A stretch of DNA of 64,000 bases from Lepidostoma basale (GCA_022606425.2 JAHDVF020001237.1:186001-250000); one strand, 5' to 3'. Positions 33,205 through 45,424 are shown, counted from the first letter of the stretch. Notes: a model not told the origin generated them from the sequence alone. Made by a program: numbers and translations.

Positions 33205-33475
33205 TTTGATATTTCAACATTATTAACTGTTTAATTGAAACACTGTTATAATATCACAATTGATTTAATATCTATGAAATTGTCGCGACAGCTGTGTTGT
33301 TAACCAATGTTAGCAGCCTCTGGTTTTACAATCAACTATTGTCAGTTGATTATAACACCTGAGGATGCTAACATTGGTTAGCAAAACAGCTGTCGCGACA
33401 ATTTCATTGGAATTAAATCAATTGTTAAATTATTACAGTGTTTCAATTAAACAGTTAAGAATATAATTACATTTT
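33205..33475. repeat. H4 long inverted repeat, complete copy
   Basis: Long arms: the left begins gatatttcaacattattaac, the right ends with its inverse near 33465. Both carry attgtcgcgacagctgt or its inverse, and ccaatgttagc or its inverse. The right arm contains CTGAGGA (33359-33365), one T, GCTAAC and GTTAGC as a perfect 6-bp stem (33367-33372 with 33377-33382), then AAAAC and the palindrome ACAGCTGT (33386-33393) followed by C. No ORF. Related units: 20795-20950 and 56945-57440. Confidence 0.92.
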
Positions 33476-33759
33476 CTATTGTATATTATCTTTCTGAGCA
33501 TTACAAAATCTTCAATGGTGTTACCAAGAACTTTTAAATTCATCGTTAATCCAAAAGACTTAAACTATACAATAGAAACAACTAAATGTGATTTTTAGTA
33601 TTCTTATTCACCTTGCAATATCGTAGCACATCGAAGAGGCCTTTATCCAGCAATGAAGAGAAGAAGTCTGAAAGAGAAGGGGTAACATTCCGTATAATTA
33701 TATTATTTATATCAAATTTAATCATTTTCATTATTTTATTTCGAATATAAGTACTGATT
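33476..33759. other. No recognised gene
   Basis: Mostly AT-rich. Confidence 0.4.
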
Positions 33760-34060
33760 GACCAGGAAGCAGCGGTGAGATTCTGAAAGTTTCAATTCTT
33801 ACGGTGGGCTGGGCATGTAGAAAGAATGCAAGAGGACAGAGAACCGAAGATTATGTCCAGATTGGTGGCTCGCGAAAAGATACCAAGAGGCAGACCAATA
33901 AAAAGTTGGACGGATTGCGTGGAAAAAGACTGGGAGAAACTGACCTGGAAAATGGAGAGGGATGACCAGGGACTGAAGCTAATGGAGAAATGTTATGGAA
34001 GAGGCCAAATCCCGCACCGGGATGTAGTGCCGAGAAGAAGAAGATTTAGAAAATATCAAT
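33760..34060 (+). pseudogene. LINE-E reverse transcriptase C-terminus
   Basis: The plus frame reads FLRWAGHVERMQEDREPKI, then IPRGRPIKSWTDCVEKDWEK, and ends with GQIPHRDVVPRRRR over a gaagaagaaga tail. WAGHVxRM followed by GRPxxxW is the common end of LINE ORF2 proteins. The frame is intact for about 100 codons but lacks all catalytic parts. A LINE-A copy in opposite orientation starts about 20 bp further on, so the two 3' tails face each other. Confidence 0.85.
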
Positions 34061-34078
34061 TTAGTAAGAAGTGCGTTT

Positions 34079-34640
34079 AACTAACCATCACGCCATTTCC
34101 CCGGAGGGGTAGGCAGAAAGGATGGATCGCCACGAAGGTCTATCCTGGCATACCATTCGGGCTTCCTCTACATTCATACATCGTACCATGCACGCACGTC
34201 GATTATACCGACTTCGAATGTGGTCGCCGTTTAGTAATTGATTAATTTGGTCATGCCATGTTTTCCTCGGTCGTCTTCGGCTTCTTTTCCCACTCACGCT
34301 GCTTGTGTACAACTTTTTAACTCTCATCCATTCGTTCCATATGTCCAAATCATCTCAGGGATCCTTTTTTAATTTTATTCACGATGCAGTCATCTGCCTT
34401 ACATTTCTTTCTTATTTCATCGTTCGGTATTCTATCATACAACGTTTTCCAGCACATTCTTCTTAGTGATCTCATTTCTACGGCGTTTATCCTGCTTTCA
34501 TCCTTCTTTTGCCAGCTCCAAGCTTCACTTCCATACATGAGGGTTGGCACTAGAAATCTATTGTGTACTGCCATCTTTGCTTCTGTGGATATATTTCTAT
34601 TTGCAGTAATGACGCGTTTATACGTTCCTATTTATTTCAC
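34079..34640 (-). pseudogene. LINE-A reverse transcriptase C-terminus, best copy
   Basis: This copy best defines the family. From the minus-strand start near 34640 it reads ANRNISTEAKMAVHN, VPTLMYGSEAWSWQKKDESR, NAVEMRSLRRMCWKTLYDRI, KIKKGSLR and a stop in place of W, FGH-ERMDE-like residues, RRRPRKTWHDQINQLLNGDH, CMNVEEARMVCQDRPSWRSI, then LSAYPSGEMA and a stop. The tail is short (GGTTAG). YGSEAW to GRPRKTW spans the region after the palm domain of LINE ORF2, so no catalytic site remains. One stop and one frame change separate the two long frames (34088-34348 and 34350-34574). Confidence 0.92.
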
Positions 34641-35481
34641 TGTTGGTCTCAACAGTTCACTCTATATAGTCAAAAGCAATTTTATTTTTAATATTATACC
34701 TTTAAATATTTGATCAAGCGTGATATTTCAGGTTTAATCAATCAAACTTCATTACTTGTCCTCATCCAGCAAAATATTTACCATCCGGATGAGCCGGGAT
34801 CGTAAATTTTGAATACAAATAAAGGTAATCTCGTATTTTCATATTCACAACCTTTCGTTATGAATCTGTACTAAATTGATTCTTTCACATCGCCCTGCGC
34901 TTTATGACCCATCAAAATTTTACGATTGTGTGCCTATTCCGGAGAGCCGAATCCTCGTGTAGGCTTGGTGCGGTGTTAATGATTTGCCGAGAAAATATTT
35001 CCCGATGAAGAATATTTTACGATTTTCTTTCACTGCGCAATTAATTATTCGCATATATTTACAAACGACTTATCATATAAATTTTGTAGAATGAAAAAAG
35101 TTTTGATTATTCTAAAATTTAATTTATTAACCTAAACAACCTTTATTTTTATCACAAATACCACATTTTTTGGGCTCAACCGGACTATCCATCTAAAACT
35201 CTCTACTTCATTGAAATTATTTTCTATAATCAGAAACTACATTCTCCTTTCGTAAGATTTATTTGTGAGAAGCACTATATAATATATAATTCAAAAACAC
35301 TTCTGTATTTTGTTTTTCCATCACGTTATTATATTTAACGAATTAACCGCTTTAGCTTACGCCAGAGCTTCTGTATTACCAATATTTTCCCCATTTATAA
35401 ACCACTTTTCTAGTGGGTATTAAAAGATCTTTGTCCAAGTTCATATTGACTGTTTGATTAAATGACGTTTTCGTTCTCGAA
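34641..35481. other. No recognised gene
   Basis: AT-rich, with a moderate-GC patch at 34750-35000; nothing assigned. Confidence 0.45.
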
Positions 35482-35762
35482 ATTATTCTTCTTCTTCCTG
35501 GCTCTACCGTCCTGGATGAACCTCGGCCGCCTCCATAAAGTGATTTTTCAGGTTGATCCTATCCTGAGCCCTGGACTTCCACTACTCGGGAATGACTCTC
35601 AATAATCGCAGGTCTTTTAGAACACCGCCCAACCAACAAAACCGAGTTCTTCCCACGCTGTATCTTCTCTCTGGTCGTGTGATTACCTTCGGGTGTTGAC
35701 AGATCCTCCATTCGTACCAGATATCCAGCCCACCTAAGCCGTAAAGTTTTATTAACTTGACA
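35482..35762 (-). pseudogene. LINE-H reverse transcriptase C-terminus
   Basis: On the minus strand: LRWAGYLVRMEDLSTPEGNH, then RGKNSVLLVGRCSKRPAI, and in a further frame DRINLKNHFMEAAEVHPGR followed by a stop and a GAA-type tail (plus strand attcttcttcttcc, 35487-35500). The order WAGxxxRM, DRxxxK, HPGx-stop fits the end of a LINE ORF2. It is fragmentary, with frame changes. Confidence 0.75.
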
Positions 35763-36489
35763 ACGTCTAGTTGGTCGTACAGTTCGTACAGCTCAGAGAA
35801 AGCTCAGAGATATACGGCAATTGCAAAAATTATGTCGCAGAATTCATGGAAAAAGGTGTATCGAAATTTGGACACAAATAGCCTAACTACCATAAAACAG
35901 TCCCTGCACTTATTTCGATTCTATGGAAATATCTGCACTTTTAACATTTTTTTAAACATTCGATGTGTTTTCAATACAATTCGCTTTATCATAATTTCCT
36001 TTCAATTCTTATTATCTCGAGCCTTTTTCTATAACATTCAAATAATCCAAAATATATTGCTAGTAAAGGTGAGCTCAGCCATACATGTCTTGTCAAAAAT
36101 TTTCTTAACCGCTGAAGAGTTGGATATTGTCAAGAGCCCTAATTTAATAGCATCTGTGATACCGTATCCGCCGTCCCGAGCACCCTAGCGAATATTTCAG
36201 GTGATCCCAAACGCCCGCACCTGCGCGCTGCGCCTGAATGGCTTTGATGCTTGACCGATCATACAACTTTTCAGAATGGATAGTTCCAGGTCCCAGGAAT
36301 TTTCACAAGCACCGCAACTTTCGTTTTAAAAATATGAAGCGAAATATGCATAGCATGTTTAACAAAACAACTACCATCTTGTAAAATTCCATAATCGAAT
36401 TTAAAGGACGAATAACTTCATATTATGATTTTGCCAAAATTTGTCCTTAGCTGTTTCAGATATTAGGTATTTACACTAACATATGCCAA
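35763..36489. other. Unassigned; includes a 143-codon frame
   Basis: The frame at 35757-36188 is the longest outside clear transposon debris, but its start overlaps the LINE-H end, its composition is AT-driven and it has no recognisable domain. The stretch 36190-36480 has moderate GC and is not one of the listed repeats. Confidence 0.4.
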
Positions 36490-36495
36490 CATACA

Positions 36496-36541
<46 letters not shown>

Positions 36542-36568
36542 TACACACATACACAAACACACACACAC
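36490..36568. repeat. (CA)n microsatellite
   Basis: A run of acac repeats with a few ataca and aaaca interruptions. Confidence 0.98.
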
Positions 36569-38729
36569 CCCAGTAGCCGTGAAAGTGTTATTCAAAAGTG
36601 TGATGACTAGGAAACAAATTACTCACCTTACTGCCTCGATTTAAACCGTCTATTTTTTTGTCTAATTTGAAGTCTACTCAAAACAAAATTCACGAGTGTT
36701 AAACGTGCCATTAGGTATTGTATACAATTATAAAGAAAGTAATATACGAGTATATTATTTTGGTGATTTTAAAGAGCTTTACACTTATCGGACCCTAGTT
36801 TTTGTATCTTTTGTATATATTATTCTATCAATATTTAATTTTAAAAAGGTACTGTGCATGTTAATTCAACAGACAAAAAGATTAAACATGATTCATCGTG
36901 TCACCTCACATGTGCCATACGACCGCAGCAACAAAGTTCTGTTGTCACGTCAGAGATGACTTACGTCCGTTAAGGGTTAAGAGTTGTTAATTTTAAATAA
37001 CTTAACATTGAAAGTATCGAAAAATATATGAAACTATTTGATTCTCATTCCGCATTAAAATCAACTAATTTTTCTTTCTGGTCTGTATAGACCATTCTGG
37101 AAATTACGAACCAAAGCAATTCGTTTTTATGTGGAAGACATTCGTTATAATATCGACCCCTGTCTTTATTTTATATTCTCACAGTAGAGTATATTTTTAT
37201 TCCAGGGGTATTTGTATTTGACGTAGGAAAAGGCTAGTTTTAAGTTTGGACCCAAAACGTTTGGTACACGAAATTTCTATGGCTTTATCTGACAGTTAGA
37301 GCTTACTTTAAGTGGAACCAATGGGCGACTTGGATGTTAAAAATCATTTCCACTTTAGATAAGAGTGTGTGAAAAGGGACCAGAAAACTTTCCTTTAATC
37401 AAAAAATAACAAGGCCTCCTGAACGGACCTCTGAGTACTCTAAACTTAAATTCTGCTAGTCATGGAATCGAGCATAAATAATTTTTTTAATTTTGACATA
37501 TTACGACATAGTTAAGAAATTTTTTTTTTGTGCTTATTTAATAAATCGCATACTGTTCAACTAATAAATTGCTATAAAAAAAAATATCAACTTCATATAT
37601 ACTCTAATTTATTCATTTATTCATTGTGATTTTACTGTGTCAACAAAATTTCAAATGTAGCATTGTATACCATGCCAATAGACGACAAAATGAATATTCC
37701 GCTCTGTGGTTAGGTTATACCCCATTCAAAAAATACTACGATCCCTGTGTGATGTTATGATGACTCAGTTATATTTCCAGCAGTTTGGAACAGTGCCACT
37801 TTGTATTGAATAATGAGTCATTTGTTACGCAAAACAAAAGAAGATAGAGTGTTTGAAAACCTTGTGTCCTTTGTGCTGGAAGATTTCTAAAGGAGAGTAA
37901 CGTATCTCCTCCAAGTGTTCTGTACAGCTACCATTACTCCATTATTATCCTTCAAATTGCTACAATTTATTTTTAAACGCCTCTCCAAGTTCTGGAGTTC
38001 TAATTTATGTAAATTCGGGAAACATTTGCATAAGAAACAAATTTAATTATTGTTATGAAAATAACCTTTGTGACTATTAATTAAAAGAGGTATAAATTTT
38101 TCAAATGGTGTTTATAAGTTGATACGATCATTCGCACACACCACCAGTATATATAAAATTGCTTATTTTATATGGGATTCAACTTTGTTTACTGTCTAGA
38201 ATTGGGTTTTTATGTCCATTTTATGGTATTTGTACGTAAGCTTGGGTCGTCCGTTTGTGAAAATACCTTTGCTTTACAGAGGACCGGATTTGGTTTTTCT
38301 ATACCGGGGGTATCTACCAAACAAATAAAGTTCTCCGGAGAGGTCAATACATTCGTTCATCAAAGAGATTTCAAGTGCAGAAATACACATTTATACGTTT
38401 CATTTAACCATTACCTTCAATCTAGATAAACGCTGCTAGATGAAAGATACCGAACACTTTTGTAAAGAAAACCATACGTTATTTGTTGAAAATTGCGTAC
38501 GGTATAATATTTACATAATGTAAAATGTTGCATGCCACGTTTTTTAAGGCAAACAAGCATAATAGTAGGCGATTTATTTATTAAAAATATAACATATATA
38601 AAATAAAAACACACTTTGTATGTTTACAACGGAATAAAAATACATATTTGACAGCTGATAAATTGTTCACTTGAACACCACAACCTATTCGTGTAAATCT
38701 GCATTTTTTACTATTTTTAATATTGCCCT
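36569..38729. other. 2.2-kb quiet region
   Basis: No gene or listed repeat seen. Frames at 36696-36959 and 38172-38429 are short and unrecognised. Confidence 0.45.
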
Positions 38730-38860
38730 AATGAAACCTGTGTACAATGGAAACTAGTTGAGATAACTTTAATTCCATGGTTAATATAAAAAGTGTTATT
38801 TTATTTTTATATGTAATGATTTAAATGTCTTACCACAAAGTGGGTGCTTTATATGAAAAT
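38730..38860 (+). repeat. Dispersed repeat shared with 175-310
   Basis: ccatggttaatataaaaagtg and accacaaagtgggtgcttta are parallel to the left edge of the window. Two copies only. Confidence 0.5.
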
Positions 38861-39039
38861 TTTAGCCATAAATAATCGATTATAGTTGTTGACGGTGCAG
38901 CTATAGTAAAATCGAGAAAAAATGTACCTATTTGTAACAAAGACATCCACAGCTTGACACTGGCATCATTACGGCAGTTGACTATGGGTAGATAAAGGAA
39001 AAAGATTTATTGCGGGGTTAATCGCCATGCATGGTAATA

Positions 39040-39540
39040 GATCGCATGATTATTTCATTTGATTTGATTTATTTTGATAAAAATCACAAACATTACAGAC
39101 ATACAATTCCAAATCGTTTGCAATTACATTATAAAAAGAGAAGCATTAAAAAAAATTAAGCTTAAAAATGAGAAAAAATCAAAACATTGATATTGCATCC
39201 CTGGGGCAACTCACACTATCACAAAATATGTCGACCTCCGAGGCGATCCGATTAAGCAATAAGATTGCCCTACCCACAGGCATAACCATTGGCAGGTTGG
39301 TTCTGCAGCGTGGCAAATAAAACAATCTGTGCTGTCTTTGACCAAGGTAATTATCAGGGACAAATAGACCTACATCACTCAGGACATCTGAGTTCTGTAT
39401 ACGGCCGCCAATCAGCTGAAAGAAGTAAACTCCCAAGTGAATGTTCCTCCTTCTCTCCAATCATTGGTAGCTTAGCATACCTAACAAGAATTCAGTCGGA
39501 AAGAGCCACGGGTAATAACCGCGCTCCCTGAGGTAAAGAA
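39040..39540 (-). pseudogene. LINE-J (Jockey/CR1-like) C-terminus and 3' UTR
   Basis: The minus-strand frame (39179-39460) contains ERRRNIHLGVYFFQLIGG, RIQNSDVLSDVGLFVPDNYL, QHRLFYLPRCRTNLPMVMPV, then RAILLLNRIASEVDIFCDSV. The pattern ERR, LLxG, LFVP, FxxPxxRTN, PxxRxxxLxN and DIF is the closing part of Jockey- and CR1-type ORF2 proteins, beyond the reverse transcriptase. The residues upstream (39461-39540) seem to continue in the same frame. Downstream a short 3' UTR ends in a tail of the type aataaatcaaatcaaatgaa. This is a different lineage from the GAA-tailed LINEs. The 5' part is missing. Confidence 0.78.
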
Positions 39541-39654
39541 AGATTACGAAAACCAACTTAAATTTAAGAAACTTGTGTAAGCTGCACTGTTCGGTTCTAG
39601 TGCATCCTGGGAGTAATTGATTTTACAAAACGGCGCACTAAAAATATAAATCAT

Positions 39655-39792
39655 CATAAATAATAATAATCATAATAACCAACAAAATCGCCTCGGAACT
39701 CAGACTCCCTGTTAACCTGGAAAATAGAGTGATGGTCAGTGACAGCAGCCAGTGCAGGACTGCTGCTAGAAGAAGAAGAAGAAGAAGAAAAA
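39655..39792 (+). mobile_element. LINE 3' end with (GAA)n tail
   Basis: ctcggaactcagactccctg, then gtgacagcagccagtgcagg and actgctgctag, precede agaagaagaagaagaagaag. Only the last part of an ORF is present; the parent family is uncertain. Confidence 0.6.
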
Positions 39793-40619
39793 GAATGCTC
39801 GATTATAGATTGGTCGGTTTTTTTAGCTTTTGCAAATATTTTATGAATAATTTTATTTTTATAACCGATTTTATTTTAAAATACTGTACATATTTTATTC
39901 AAATATAATATATAAAGTGTATTAGTGATTTTGTGGCACCATGTTTCTAATTTTCTCATTTTGTTAACCTTTTTTTTTCAAAGTAAATGCTTGATTGAAC
40001 AATAGGTAATTAAGCATAATGTTTTTGTCCCTTTAACAAATAATAAAACAAACGTGGGAGTCAACAAACCCACAAATTAATATATAACGAAGCTATTTCA
40101 AACTTTAATTCATATTTCGCTGCGATGTTTTTTTAAACGCTTAATTGAGATTTACGTCCGGGGACGAAAAATTAAATATGACATAAAATACGTGAATATA
40201 AATTGGCCCCTTTCATTGCGCGAATTCTAGGGGGGTTTTTATGCTAGTGGTACCTATTCGAATTACAAAAAAAACGTGTAAAAAGGTCTGACTTATTTTT
40301 AAAGTTCTTTCCTTTCCTGACACTAAGCTGGGATTTGTTACCTTCGGGTTACCAACAGCCATAAAAGCGAACGAGAACTCACAATAGAGAATGAGTCCCG
40401 GCCAGTGTCAGCGGGTGAGTGCGTATATTATATTACCCGACCGTGGGCGGCCGGAAACTCTAATTTTCTTGCAAGGGAAAAGGAAAGGCGACAACACGAA
40501 CTTTACTTTTTATTTAATTTTTATGACAGCCATTGTAATATTATATCCGCATTCTTTCACAACTTTTATATACAGTGTAAGCGCCTTGGTGTCTTTACGT
40601 ACGTATTTATTTATCTACT
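39793..40619. other. Mostly AT-rich; GC-richer 40340-40490
   Basis: No gene recognised. A TATA-like ATAAAAG at 40363-40369 lies upstream of a strong 5' splice-site-like CGG|GTGAGT at 40409-40417. Together they could mark a first exon, but nothing else supports it. Confidence 0.35.
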
Positions 40620-41040
40620 CTTCTTCTTCTTTTAGACCTTTGGTCTGTTCCTGTAATCAGGCTGGTCTCTCTTGGGATGTCAACTCCCAGCTATCCCTCC
40701 ATCTCTTTAGTGGTCTTCCGGGGAGACGGTAGCCGGCAGGAATCTGATGTGTCACAGCGTGTGGGATTCTGGAGGGATCCATCCTCTGCATGTGCGCATT
40801 CCAGTATCTTCTGCGTTGTTTGCCCCATCTCACGACATCTTCCACCTTGCAGATTTCGCCGATAGCTGTGTTCCTCACCCTTTCTCGAAGAGTCTTTTCT
40901 GCTATCATCCTCAGCGTCCGCATCTCTGTCACCTGCACTTTAGTCTTCGTTCTTGTGGTATCCGCTCTGGTATATATCAGTATAGGCCTTACGCAGCTTC
41001 TGTAAATTCTGACCTTAATGTCAGTTCTCACATACTTGTT
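40620..41040 (-). pseudogene. LINE-B reverse transcriptase C-terminus, best copy
   Basis: The intact 124-codon frame reads MRTDIKVRIYRSCVRPILIY, TEMRTLRMIAEKTLRER, VEDVVRWGKQRRRYWNAHMQ, RMDPSRIPHAV and GYRLPGRPLKRWRDSWELTS, then stops. After it the sequence runs to ggtctaaaagaagaagaaga on the minus strand, giving a (GAA)n tail. RYW-HMQRM followed by GRPxxRW is the standard ending. The palm and the endonuclease are absent. The good reading frame suggests it is younger than the LINE-B pieces at 6.4 and 15.5 kb. Confidence 0.9.
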
Positions 41041-44000
41041 CTTTAATTATACATATTTTTTATTAAAATATATGTGATATGTCTCTATTTGATAATATAA
41101 AGTTTTTTTGGGAAAATCTCGTAAAAAAATATTCTTTGTAACATAACTGATTGGAGAACTACATGCTTAACTTAACAATCACTACTTAGAGTCCAGTTTT
41201 ATGTTTTTAAGACATAAATATTCACTGTAATGTAATTGTCTATGTTTATTTTAATAACTTGTTTAGGTATCGGCAAAAGATTACAGGATACTATTAAATG
41301 TAATTAGCAAAGTTTTATTTTCCCACCTCGTTTAAGCAAGTTCCGTTATCTTTTTAGTTTATTGTGTTCCTCCGTTTATTCTTTGTTATCGTGATTACGT
41401 ATTTTGTCCTGGTAACACAAAGCATCCACAACACGATTGCAAAATGCCGTGTTTCCTTATCTATGGTGATAACGAATGTCACAGCAATTCTTCCGATTAT
41501 CCTTGGAATTAGGTCTATATAAATGGTTTTAATTACATTTCTCCGTTAATTAAATATTTCGCAACTGTATACGGATACTTACTTTGGCACCGCCATGTTA
41601 TAATGTACCCAAATATAATTATAAAGCAGGCACTCAACCTAAATGAAATTCATTTATAGAAATTTGTTAATTAACTTTAATTAAGTTTGGTCGTGTTATT
41701 TAAAATCATTAATTAAACGACGAGTACTATAAAATAATTTCGCATGTGCCGTTTTCAGCCTAAAACAAGTACGTTCTTAGTATAACAGAAGTTTACGAGA
41801 GCGTCTACGTAATTTGGCTTATGACGTACATTATTATTATGGATATAATATATTCGAAATGTTTACTCGTATGAATGGTTCTTTTGAAATTTACGGTATA
41901 GTTTGATAGCTACAGAAGTTAAATAATTATTACTAATTGACACATATTATAGTATTATACATCATTGATCAGTCTTTTATATTATCATTCGGTCGGGTGC
42001 ATTCATTCTGACAGTTAAAGCGCTTTATCAAAGAAATAACAATACTTTAGTTTATTTTTATTTCTTATATCTTTATATTAATGAATATTTTCGAGTACGA
42101 GAATATTTTGAATGCAAGAGAGCGAGGAATTCTTCGATTCTCCGAAAGTAATTCAAAAAGCTCGCGATGCGCATGACCGAGCACGTTTCTAGATTATGTT
42201 GAATTTTTTTCTGATTATTGAATTAAAAAAGATTTACATTAAAAGTTAAAACCTATAACATTTGTTCAGTGAACGAATTTCTCACTCAAAAGTCAATATA
42301 TCTGAAAAAGTTTTCAAGGCATACTTTATCAACGATTTAAATTGATCAACGGTAATATTCATACACAAAACATCGTGTCTTCGTATAAAGAGATTATTGA
42401 GAATTACATAATTCATCAATCAACATGTACCATTTTTTATTTTAAACTTTAAACATTAATGAAACTGATCTTGCTCCATTCGGTATTTAATTTTTTTTAA
42501 TTTTGTTTACTTCCGTAAATATTTTACAGGTTGCAACTTGTTATTATATAAATGTCAATTCATTCATTAAGAATAGTTAAAGCCACAAAATCGCAGATAT
42601 AAAAACGATATACCTACTGTAATCAGTGTGACTTGCAGTTTCCAATTAGTAAACGAATCAAAAACCATCAGCATGTATCCATTGATTAAAATCAGCCAGA
42701 TTCTCCGCTTCTGTTTGTGCTAAAACCACTTTTTATCACTTAAAACTGTAAACCGTGATTGCTTTGAAAATAGAACCCTTTGAAACCAACACATCATTTC
42801 GTTTTTTGCTGATAAAATCTTTTCAAAGAAACCAAAGTATGGTATTTCGCATAAACAACTCACAATGACTTTTATGGTTTCTTTGATATTCACGTACTTC
42901 GTTTTAAGTGTTAATTTACATGAAAAGATTTTAACTGTATTTAAATTATAGTAATAATAACATTTCCCGTATTTTATATATTGTTTTGACTTCATGATTA
43001 TTTGCTTTCTAGGAATTAGATCTCTCACTGTGAATTTTCTTATATTAGTTACTAATATACATATGTACATATGCGCAGCTTGTAAGATGAACTAGGATAT
43101 TCGGATTCTACTCAGAGCAGGTTTAACGTCATAAACTTGTCACGCGAACTAAATCCTGAGAAGTGTCAACACGTCGTATGTGTTCGCGTGAAGTTTCTCA
43201 AGCCGGTGAAATTCGCAAGGGTTTGAGAAATTTATTATTCTCATACAGAAGTCATTTTTGTTCCTTTTGGGAATCGTCTTCTCTTCTTCTTTACATCTCC
43301 CCTCTGTTCCTCAAGCCGCTGTTATTGTTTCTTTGAATGAGCAATGCTCAGAGGTGATAATGATCCCCAATAAGAAAGAGAAAATTCTATTGGTTTTATA
43401 ACGAGTCTTTTGAGTTCTTAGCTGGGATTGCGGGCTTAAAAAAATGATTGGGGTAATCATATAAAACACGTTTCCTTCAACGTAGATATCGAAATATCTC
43501 TTGTCGTTATTTTTAATATTTGTTTTTAGATTTCTTTAATACATTATCGGCTTTCTTTTTCAGTTGAAATTCGTTATTTTATATCTCGACTCTATAAAAT
43601 TCCCGGTTCGAAGAATATGTATTTTTATTATTTATATGTATGTATTCCCAAAAAAAAATAAGTGTTGAGTATTGAAAACAAGGTATCCCAAAATAACAAT
43701 AGTTTGCAGATACAATATATCAAATTACTAATTGTAACGACTCAGAGATATGTGGCTTAATTTACCCGTAGAATATTACTGCTATGATTTTATCAACGAG
43801 ACCTGCTTATCGTGATTTTTCATGATTTTTTTATCAACATCCTCCGGAATGTTTCTGCTTTTACATTCATTTGGGACACTTCATCACATTACCAATTTTA
43901 AATTCAGATCCCCTCTTTTTTCCATACGTTGGTTCACTACCATATGTTATAAAATATCTAACACTTGCCGTTAAATGTCAATTCATGTGCTACCAGCGGC

Positions 44001-44207
44001 TTTATTTGGGCAGTAAGCTTTAAGCTGATTTTAAATCGGCATTGTTTCTACGTCAGCCGATCCAGTGCGGTTTAAACGATGCAGTCTGAAAGCCGCATTT
44101 GGGGGTGTTTAAAGGGATAAGGCTAAAGCACGCTATAACATTTTCTGACTTGATATGTTTTTTCGTCGAATTGACGGATCTCTTGTTACTCCTTTACTTT
44201 TATTAAA
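41041..44207. other. 3.2-kb quiet region
   Basis: AT-rich with no listed repeats. The 116-codon frame at 42720-43070 on the minus strand is lysine/isoleucine-rich and unrecognised. No gene can be supported. Confidence 0.5.
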
Positions 44208-44715
44208 ACCAACCAATCACGGCGTTTCCCCGGAGGGGTAGGCAGAAAGGATGGACCGCCACACTGTTCATAACTCTCGCACTCTTCTACATTCATACCT
44301 TGTAACACGCACGCTTATCGATTGATTGTTCCTACATCGAAAATCGTCACTTTTCAGTAATTTATGAATTTGGTCATGCCATGTTTTCCTTTGCCTTCTT
44401 CGTTTTCTTTCTCCATTTACACTTTTTGTTTATATATTTTAAACATGCTTTCTTCATCCATTCGTTTCATATGTCCAAACCATCAAAGTGACCCTTTCCT
44501 AATTTTCTTTATGACACATTCATCCGCCTTACATTCCATTATTACTTTATCATAAGGAATTCTCTATCATATATTGTTTTTCGCACATTCTTCTTTATCC
44601 TTCTTCTGCCAACTCCAAGATTCACTTCCATACTTAAGGGTCGGCACTAGAACTCCATTGTGCACTACCATATTCGCTTGAGTGGATATATTCCTATATG
44701 CAGTTATGACATTGA
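44208..44715 (-). mobile_element. LINE-A 3' end, about 500 bp, decayed
   Basis: aaccaatcacggcgtttccc then ggaggggtaggcagaaagga mark the 3' end. Complementary blocks for HGMTKFIN, CMNxEEA, YGSxAW and the EAxMVVHNGVL region follow in order. It reaches the same 5' limit, near gcagttatgac, as the copy at 34079-34640. Confidence 0.83.
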
Positions 44716-45224
44716 GTAATGCTTGTTATACGTATGAATAGTATACCTACATACTTGTACAAACCTATAGTATCGGTGCCTTTCATATTAATTGAACGTT
44801 TGTTGTGTTCAGTGAGCTGTTAACAAAAATGTTATAAGAGTGAAGTGAACAAAATGGGGTGCGATATTGACTCAGTGATATAATCGGCCGAAACTGTTTC
44901 AGGCCATTTGTTCATTAAATATACATTTTCGTCTCTCTTCCCCAATTTTCGCACTTAAACTACTTTTTAAGCAATTAACCCTAGAGGCTCTCTTTCATCC
45001 TTCAAAAGGGGTTAACCCAACCTTTAAGCTCGAGATATTACCGGCTTTTTTATATAAACATTGAGATCAAACGTTGATCCACGGTAAAATTATTTTTGCA
45101 ACGAATTTTCTTTAGATTCAATTTTAAAAAAATTATGAATATATTTTTATACGAATATTCAAATGAATTTCGTTTCTAATGGAAATATATATATTTAAAA
45201 AAAAATCTTTCTTAAATATATATT
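44716..45224. other. No recognised gene
   Basis: Mostly AT-rich; nothing assigned. Confidence 0.45.
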
Positions 45225-45340
45225 TTGTTCAAATCCAATGATTTTAGTATCTACGACCGGTTTCGGCAGCTCACCAAAAAATGGCAACGAGCTGCCGAAA
45301 CCGGTCGAAGACACAAACATCGGCGTATTTAACTAAATAT
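45225..45340. repeat. H2 hairpin
   Basis: Inner arms cgaccggtttcggcagctc and gagctgccgaaaccggtcg are separated by about 15 bp. GAAACCGGTC lies at 45297-45306 and its inverse at 45255-45264. A GGCA/TGCC stem precedes GAAAC on the right. The first core box is not recognisable. Confidence 0.85.
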
Positions 45341-45424
45341 ACATTTAAATAATTTTTTTTTCTTGTTTTCATTATTTAAAATGAACTTTTACCATGAATT
45401 CTTTAAAATCTAATATTATTTTTA

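Noticed and set aside
35757..36188. 143-codon frame as a gene
   Set aside because: Its 5' part overlaps LINE-H debris, its composition is AT-driven, and there is no domain or splice context.
42720..43070. 116-codon minus-strand frame
   Set aside because: Lysine/isoleucine/tyrosine-rich composition typical of AT-rich noncoding DNA; nothing recognised.
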